Shown: positions 15,116 through 18,137 of the stretch, piece by piece
How positions within the stretch are numbered: the first letter of the stretch is position 1
Layout of the letters: each line of letters starts with the position of its first letter
Source of the DNA: an uncultured Bacteroides sp.
Lineage (GTDB): Bacteria; Bacteroidota; Bacteroidia; Bacteroidales; Bacteroidaceae
Assembly (NCBI GenBank): GCA_958477465.1
Contig: CAUEFX010000075.1
Coordinates: 1-18,137 of the forward strand
Length of the DNA: 18,137 bases
Reading direction: 5' to 3'
Translations under genes and position numbers: made by a program
The notes under the pieces: model-generated
Database searches by the model: none
Told to the model about the DNA's origin: nothing
What the model saw: only the letters and a program-made list of their open reading frames with translations

Positions 15116-16288
15116 ATGTTTGGAAATTTCAGTTATTCCAATCCTACGAAACTGTATTTCGGGGATGAAGCCCAAAGATATTTGGGCAAAGAATTAAAAA
15201 ATTATGGTCTGAAGGTTCTTTTGACTTACGGAGGCGGTTCCATCAAAACCAACGGCATTTACGATGAGGTAATGTCAGCCTTGCGTCAGGCGGGCAAAGA
15301 AGTTATAGAGTTGCCCGGTGTTATGCCCAATCCCACCACAGAGAAACTTTGTGAAGGCGTAAAATTGGCACGTGAACACAATGTAGATTTGATTTTGGCT
15401 GTAGGAGGCGGTTCGACCATTGACTATGCCAAGGCAGTAAGTGTTTCTGCATGGTATGACGGAGACCCGTGGGAAAAGTTCTATCTTAAGCAAGAAGACC
15501 CTGATAGTAGCCAGCGTATCATCCCTGTCGGTTCTGTACTGACAATGGTAGGTACAGGTTCGGAAATGAATGGCGGTTCTGTCATTACCAATCATGAAAC
15601 AAAACTCAAAATTGGTAAGGTTTTCGGAGAAAATGTAATCCCTAAATTCTCCATCCTCAATCCTCGTTATACCTTCTCCGTTCCACAGAGGCAAATGGTA
15701 GCAGGTTTCTTCGACATCATGAGCCACATTATGGAACAGTATTTTTCCGGAGAGGATGACAACACATCTGACTATATAGCGGAAGGATTGATGCGTTCAC
15801 TCATACATAGTAGTCGGATTGCTATAAAGAATCCGCAGGACTATGAAGCCCGTTCCAATATCATGTGGACATCGACATGGGCATTGAACACTCTTATAGG
15901 AAAGGGTAAAAGTCAGGACTGGATGGTACACATGATAGGTCAGGCTATCGGGGCATATACGGATGCCACACACGGAATGACTCTATCAGGGGTATCTGTC
16001 GCTTACTATCGCCACATCCTTCCGTATGGATTGAAGAGGTTCGCACGTTTCGCTACGGCTGTATGGAATATATCGGCAGCCGACAAGACAGAAAAGCAAC
16101 TCGCTGACGAGGGATTGGACGCATTGCTTGAATGGATGAAAGAAATCGGCGTTGCCACAGAAATCACGTCGCTCGGTGTTACCGAGAATATGCTGGAAGG
16201 TATCGTTAATGCCACATTCATTATGAACGGAGGCTTCAAAATCCTTACGCAGGAAGATGTACTTTCCATCTTGCGTGAAAGCCTGTGA
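15116..16288 (+). CDS. Iron-dependent alcohol dehydrogenase (YqhD/butanol dehydrogenase type)
   Basis: This 390-residue cytoplasmic enzyme of the group III metal-dependent alcohol dehydrogenases reduces aldehydes with NAD(P)H. Visible features are TYGGGSIK (37-44) and AVGGGSTIDYAKA (95-107) for the dinucleotide, and VGTGSEMN (145-152). The metal ligands are Asp200 and His204 (in FFDIMSHIMEQYFSG), His272 (WMVHMIGQ) and His286 (DATHGMTL), matching the D-H-H-H set of YqhD. Length equals the family norm. A second ATG at 15111 is in another frame. It follows the hydrolase in one operon and may detoxify aldehydes released by it, which is inference. Immediately after its stop, in the same frame, come 25 codons that look like the end of a cupin gene. 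Confidence 0.94.
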   Translation: MFGNFSYSNPTKLYFGDEAQRYLGKELKNYGLKVLLTYGGGSIKTNGIYDEVMSALRQAGKEVIELPGVMPNPTTEKLCEGVKLAREHNVDLILAVGGGSTIDYAKAVSVSAWYDGDPWEKFYLKQEDPDSSQRIIPVGSVLTMVGTGSEMNGGSVITNHETKLKIGKVFGENVIPKFSILNPRYTFSVPQRQMVAGFFDIMSHIMEQYFSGEDDNTSDYIAEGLMRSLIHSSRIAIKNPQDYEARSNIMWTSTWALNTLIGKGKSQDWMVHMIGQAIGAYTDATHGMTLSGVSVAYYRHILPYGLKRFARFATAVWNISAADKTEKQLADEGLDALLEWMKEIGVATEITSLGVTENMLEGIVNATFIMNGGFKILTQEDVLSILRESL

Positions 16289-16366
16289 CAAAAACATGAA
16301 CGGTACTATTCATCAAACGAATGGTTCGAACCCATGACGAATGAGGAATACGGAAAACTTCATTAG
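16289..16366 (+). pseudogene. C-terminal remnant of a cupin-domain gene
   Basis: Directly after the dehydrogenase stop, and in the same frame, 25 sense codons end at TAG (16364-16366). The peptide ends in SSNEWFEPMTNEEYGKLH, which strongly resembles the usual C-terminus of small cupin proteins (NEWLEPVTDEQYxKL type) that accompany carboxymuconolactone decarboxylases and alcohol dehydrogenases in such clusters. No cupin barrel (HxH...E...H) precedes it, so the front of the gene is gone. Resemblance is by eye. An alternative is chance, or a readthrough tail of the dehydrogenase. Confidence 0.5.
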
Positions 16367-16382
16367 CAAGCAAAATTCGGAT

Positions 16383-16420
16383 AAGGAGGCGGTGTTCAAA
16401 AGTTGACATTGCCTCTTTTT
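16383..16420 (+). terminator. Terminator after the hydrolase/ADH operon
   Basis: GAGGCGGTG (16386-16394) pairs with CATTGCCTC (16407-16415) with two G-T wobbles. Further pairing is possible inside (CAA/TTG). TTTTT follows at 16416-16420. It sits directly before the next operator, which begins eight bases later, and so separates the two transcription units. Confidence 0.85.
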
Positions 16421-16427
16421 ATACAAT

Positions 16428-16465
16428 CTGTAATTGGGGGTATCTTCTCTGTAATTCATCTACTG
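16428..16465 (+). promoter_or_regulatory. Operator matching the one at 13907 (AraC-type, inferred)
   Basis: TGTAAT occurs at 16429 and 16450, 21 bp apart. The whole block matches 13907-13944 at 30 of 38 positions without gaps, including the runs TGTAATTGGGG and CATCTAC. The 14 bases ATACAATCTGTAAT (16421-16434) also occur at 13921-13934, but shifted one repeat unit. The block lies 114 bp from the ATG, exactly as at 13907. Confidence 0.68.
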
Positions 16466-16485
16466 TGCAGCTTGTGGTTTCAACG

Positions 16486-16493
16486 TAATTTTG
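16486..16493 (+). promoter_or_regulatory. -7 element of the flavoprotein operon
   Basis: TAATTTTG fits TAnnTTTG and is followed by GCAATGTGAAA, the same 11 bases as at the 13965 promoter. The ATG follows 49 bases downstream, again as there. No good TTTG -33 box is visible. Confidence 0.7.
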
Positions 16494-16541
16494 CAATGTG
16501 AAAATCAGGAGAATGACTGTTTGAAACAATGGATATAAAAT

Positions 16542-17237
16542 ATGGAAAGAAGGACATTTTTAAGAAATAGCTTGCTGACGGCAGGCGGCGTATTGCTCGG
16601 AGGTTCGGCTATTTTTCGTTTTCTAAAAGACAACAAATCGGAAGAAGATTTTCGTCCCACGACAATCGAGACAATATGCCAGGGTAACGGGAAAAATGTC
16701 CTTGTACTGATGAGTGCCGATACGCGGCAAGGTAACACGGACCGTCTGACCGATGCCTACATCAAAGGGCTGTCCGAGAAAGGACACGCCGTGACGAAAG
16801 TATATTTGGGCAGTATGCGTATGGTCGGCTGCCGGGGATGTGGGGCTTGCCAACGTAACGGGAACCGTTGTGCTGTACAAGATGACATGCAACAACTGTA
16901 TCCGCTTTTTGCCGCATGTGATACACTCGTGATGGCCTCGCCACTTTATTTCTGGACAATCACGGCAAGATTGAAATCCTTTGTCGAACGCCTGTATGCC
17001 ATTTCTGTCGAGGACAAGTATCCTGAGAAAGAAACCGTGCTGCTTATGACCGCGGGAGATAATAACGAGCATACTTTCGACCAGGCTGTGGGCTATTTCC
17101 ATATCATCAGCGGTGTGTTGGGAGGAAAAGTGGTTGGAACTTATCTAGCAGGCGGTTGTACGGGGTGTGAAAATATAACCCGTCAAATCGCACCTGAACA
17201 CCTTGAGAAAGCCTATAAACTGGGACTGGATTTATAA
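16542..17237 (+). CDS. Flavodoxin-family NAD(P)H-dependent oxidoreductase with Tat-like leader
   Basis: This 231-residue protein has an N-terminus MERRTFLRNS followed by a hydrophobic stretch (11-25), which fits a twin-arginine export signal (RRxFL). A flavodoxin-like NADPH-dependent FMN reductase domain follows (about 51-231). It has the phosphate loop SADTRQGNTDRL (58-69), the cysteine-rich segment CRGCGACQRNGNRC (97-110), SPLYFWTI (133-140) for the FMN ring, and AGGCTGCEN (203-211). The Cys spacing C-x2-C-x2-C-x6-C recalls iron-sulfur flavoproteins, but cluster binding is not proven. It is the first gene of an operon with its own operator. The next gene starts 19 bases after its stop. Confidence 0.87.
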   Translation: MERRTFLRNSLLTAGGVLLGGSAIFRFLKDNKSEEDFRPTTIETICQGNGKNVLVLMSADTRQGNTDRLTDAYIKGLSEKGHAVTKVYLGSMRMVGCRGCGACQRNGNRCAVQDDMQQLYPLFAACDTLVMASPLYFWTITARLKSFVERLYAISVEDKYPEKETVLLMTAGDNNEHTFDQAVGYFHIISGVLGGKVVGTYLAGGCTGCENITRQIAPEHLEKAYKLGLDL

Positions 17238-17256
17238 ACTTTTAAATAGAACAACT

Positions 17257-17820
17257 ATGAACAAATGTATTATTATCCTGACATTGTTACTTGTGACAGC
17301 TACATCCGTATTGACTGCTTGCAGTCCTGAAGATGAACCTATAACGGAAAATCCGGTGACTCCCGTTCCTAATCCAGAAGAACCTGGAGACGACAACAAT
17401 TCCGGAAACGGGAATGACAATGGGAATAATGGTAACGGAAATAATGGAGGAGGAAACGAAATGAGTAGAAACATCATTATCCGTGTGGGTGGCCGCAGTT
17501 TCGTTGCCACACTTGAAGACAATACCACGGCACGTGCTTTTGTTGCGATGTTGCCGATGACAGTAACGATGAACGAAATGAATGGAAACGAAAAGTACTA
17601 TTACCTGTCGGAGAATCTGCCCACAGACAGCTACCGACCGGGAGCAATCCGGAACGGGGATTTGATGTTATACGGTTCCAATTGTATTGTCCTTTTCTAC
17701 GAGACATTTTCGTCGTCTTACAGCTATACCCGTATAGGACGGCTTGACAATCCGTCCGGGCTGGCTTCGGATCTCGGAAGAGGCAATGTGAGTGTGACTT
17801 TTGAAATTGATAATAATTGA
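17257..17820 (+). CDS. Lipoprotein with C-terminal cyclophilin-like domain
   Basis: This 187-residue protein has a lipoprotein signal with lipobox LTAC and lipidated Cys22. A Pro/Glu-rich segment (24-45) and a Gly/Asn-rich spacer (about 45-69) form a flexible tether. The rest (69-187) is the cyclophilin-like fold of PF18050: NIIIRVGGRSFVATLEDNTTARAF, LPMTVTMNEMNGNEKYYYL, RPGAIRNGDLMLYG, IVLFYETFSSSYSYTRIG and a closing VSVTFEI. That domain is common as a free cytoplasmic protein of unknown function; membrane anchoring here is notable. ATG 17257 is chosen because it gives the clean lipoprotein leader. An internal ATG (17461) preceded by GGAGGAGG would give the bare domain. Confidence 0.85.
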   Translation: MNKCIIILTLLLVTATSVLTACSPEDEPITENPVTPVPNPEEPGDDNNSGNGNDNGNNGNGNNGGGNEMSRNIIIRVGGRSFVATLEDNTTARAFVAMLPMTVTMNEMNGNEKYYYLSENLPTDSYRPGAIRNGDLMLYGSNCIVLFYETFSSSYSYTRIGRLDNPSGLASDLGRGNVSVTFEIDNN

Positions 17821-17840
17821 TAACTAAAATAATATTATAA

Positions 17841-18011
17841 ATGAAACTCATTAAAGATATTGAGTTCGGAGGTGAACGTCCCTTGTTCGAATCCCATGAC
17901 CTCCGTTTGGAGAATGTGGTTATCCGTACCGGCGAATCGGCTATCAAAGAGAGTAGCATATGCCGGAGCACTAAACTAAACTCCGGCAGTGATAGAAGTA
18001 CGGTTATATAA
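17841..18011 (+). pseudogene. Truncated DUF3737 gene (N-terminal fragment)
   Basis: A 56-codon frame begins MKLIKDIEFGGERPLFESHD and continues LRLENVVIRTGESAIKES. This is the conserved N-terminus of DUF3737 proteins (FGGERPLF-HDLRLENV-I-GESALKE), which normally run to about 280 residues of right-handed repeat. After residue 38 the family pattern stops. The remaining residues (SICRSTKLNSG...) belong to a hairpin sequence, and a stop follows. No continuation is found in other frames up to the next promoter, so the rest has been deleted or replaced. It lies 20 bases after the lipoprotein gene in the same direction. Confidence 0.72.
17961..17988. repeat. 8-bp GC-rich hairpin at the DUF3737 break point
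   Basis: TGCCGGAG (17961-17968) pairs with CTCCGGCA (17981-17988) around a 12-base loop. It begins within a few bases of where DUF3737 homology ends. No T run follows. It may be a terminator that survived the deletion or part of the joined sequence. Confidence 0.7.
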
Positions 18012-18067
18012 TAAGTTTTCACTGACAAAAATAATGCAGAACAATAGGTAGAGTTCTGTCTATTTCG

Positions 18068-18075
18068 TATTTTTG
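18068..18075 (+). promoter_or_regulatory. -7 element for the next gene
   Basis: TATTTTTG matches TAnnTTTG and is followed by CAAC. The -33 box is poor. The leader would carry a small hairpin, TCCCG-ACTT-CGGGA (18082-18095), before the ATG at 18131. Confidence 0.6.
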
Positions 18076-18130
18076 CAACCTGTCCCGACTTCGGGAATGC
18101 GTCACCCAAAAAACTTTTTCAAATCAAATA

Positions 18131-18137
18131 ATGGCTT
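18131..18137 (+). CDS. Start of the next gene, cut off by the window
   Basis: An ATG with A-rich sequence in front (AAATCAAATA) lies 56 bases after a good -7 element. Only Met-Ala and one base are visible, so the product cannot be named. Confidence 0.5.

Noticed and set aside
16322..16336. GGTTCGAACCC resembling a tRNA T arm or attachment core
   Set aside because: No acceptor or anticodon arm surrounds it; the bases encode the WFEP stretch of the cupin-like remnant. A similar TTCGAATCC at 17886-17894 lies in the DUF3737 frame.
17203..17256. Upstream extension of the cyclophilin-like lipoprotein
   Set aside because: It would bury the lipoprotein signal behind 18 hydrophilic residues and overlap the flavoprotein gene.

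Overview
The window looks like chromosomal DNA of a Bacteroides-type gut bacterium (order Bacteroidales). Several genes are preceded by the Bacteroidales sigma factor -7 element TAnnTTTG rather than a -10 TATAAT box. Starts are A-rich with little Shine-Dalgarno sequence. The tRNA genes lack an encoded CCA, and the protein families (UXS plus a soluble hybrid kinase, DUF2809, SPII lipoprotein, cyclophilin-like fold, DUF3737) fit that group. Species cannot be assigned from the sequence alone.

Layout. 1-106: the 3' part of tRNA-Gly(GCC) and its terminator. 110-623: AT-rich, non-coding. 624-3768 (+): an exported alpha/beta hydrolase, then a tightly packed three-gene unit of a small GNAT-like protein, an IbrA-like PP-loop (PAPS reductase/DUF3440) protein and an IbrB-like ParB/sulfiredoxin-fold protein, with ATGA overlaps at both junctions. 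3769-4185: non-coding, with a 14-bp inverted repeat and a good promoter. 4186-6269 (+): UDP-glucuronate decarboxylase and a soluble REC-HisKA-HATPase kinase, closed by a strong terminator. 6431-7567 (+): two small integral membrane proteins (DUF2809, and probably DUF6064). 7568-8338: a hairpin-rich convergent intergenic region. 8339-13305 (-): a four-gene efflux operon (TolC-like channel, HlyD-like adaptor, two ABC-2 permeases) with no ATPase gene in it. 13544-13723: promoter, tRNA-Gly(CCC) and terminator. 13724-18011 (+): a redox/hydrolase accessory cluster of a Cys-nucleophile alpha/beta hydrolase, an iron-dependent alcohol dehydrogenase, a remnant of a cupin gene, a Tat-like flavodoxin-family protein, a cyclophilin-like lipoprotein and a truncated DUF3737 gene. 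18068-18137: promoter and first bases of the next gene.

How it works together. The most interesting functional unit is the GNAT/IbrA/IbrB operon, a sulfur-chemistry-type enzyme translationally coupled to a ParB-like DNA-associated protein; its biochemical role is unknown. The most interesting regulatory signal is that the hydrolase/ADH operon (14021) and the flavoprotein operon (16542) carry matching upstream regions. Each has two TGTAAT direct repeats 21 bp apart, a -7 element 37-38 bp beyond the second repeat, and an ATG exactly 114 bp from the same point of the operator. This implies one activator, probably AraC-type and encoded outside the window, controlling both. The cluster also shows erosion, with the C-terminal end of a cupin gene directly after ADH and a DUF3737 gene cut short, so it may be a reduced version of a larger island elsewhere.

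All assignments come from reading motifs by eye; no database search was possible.
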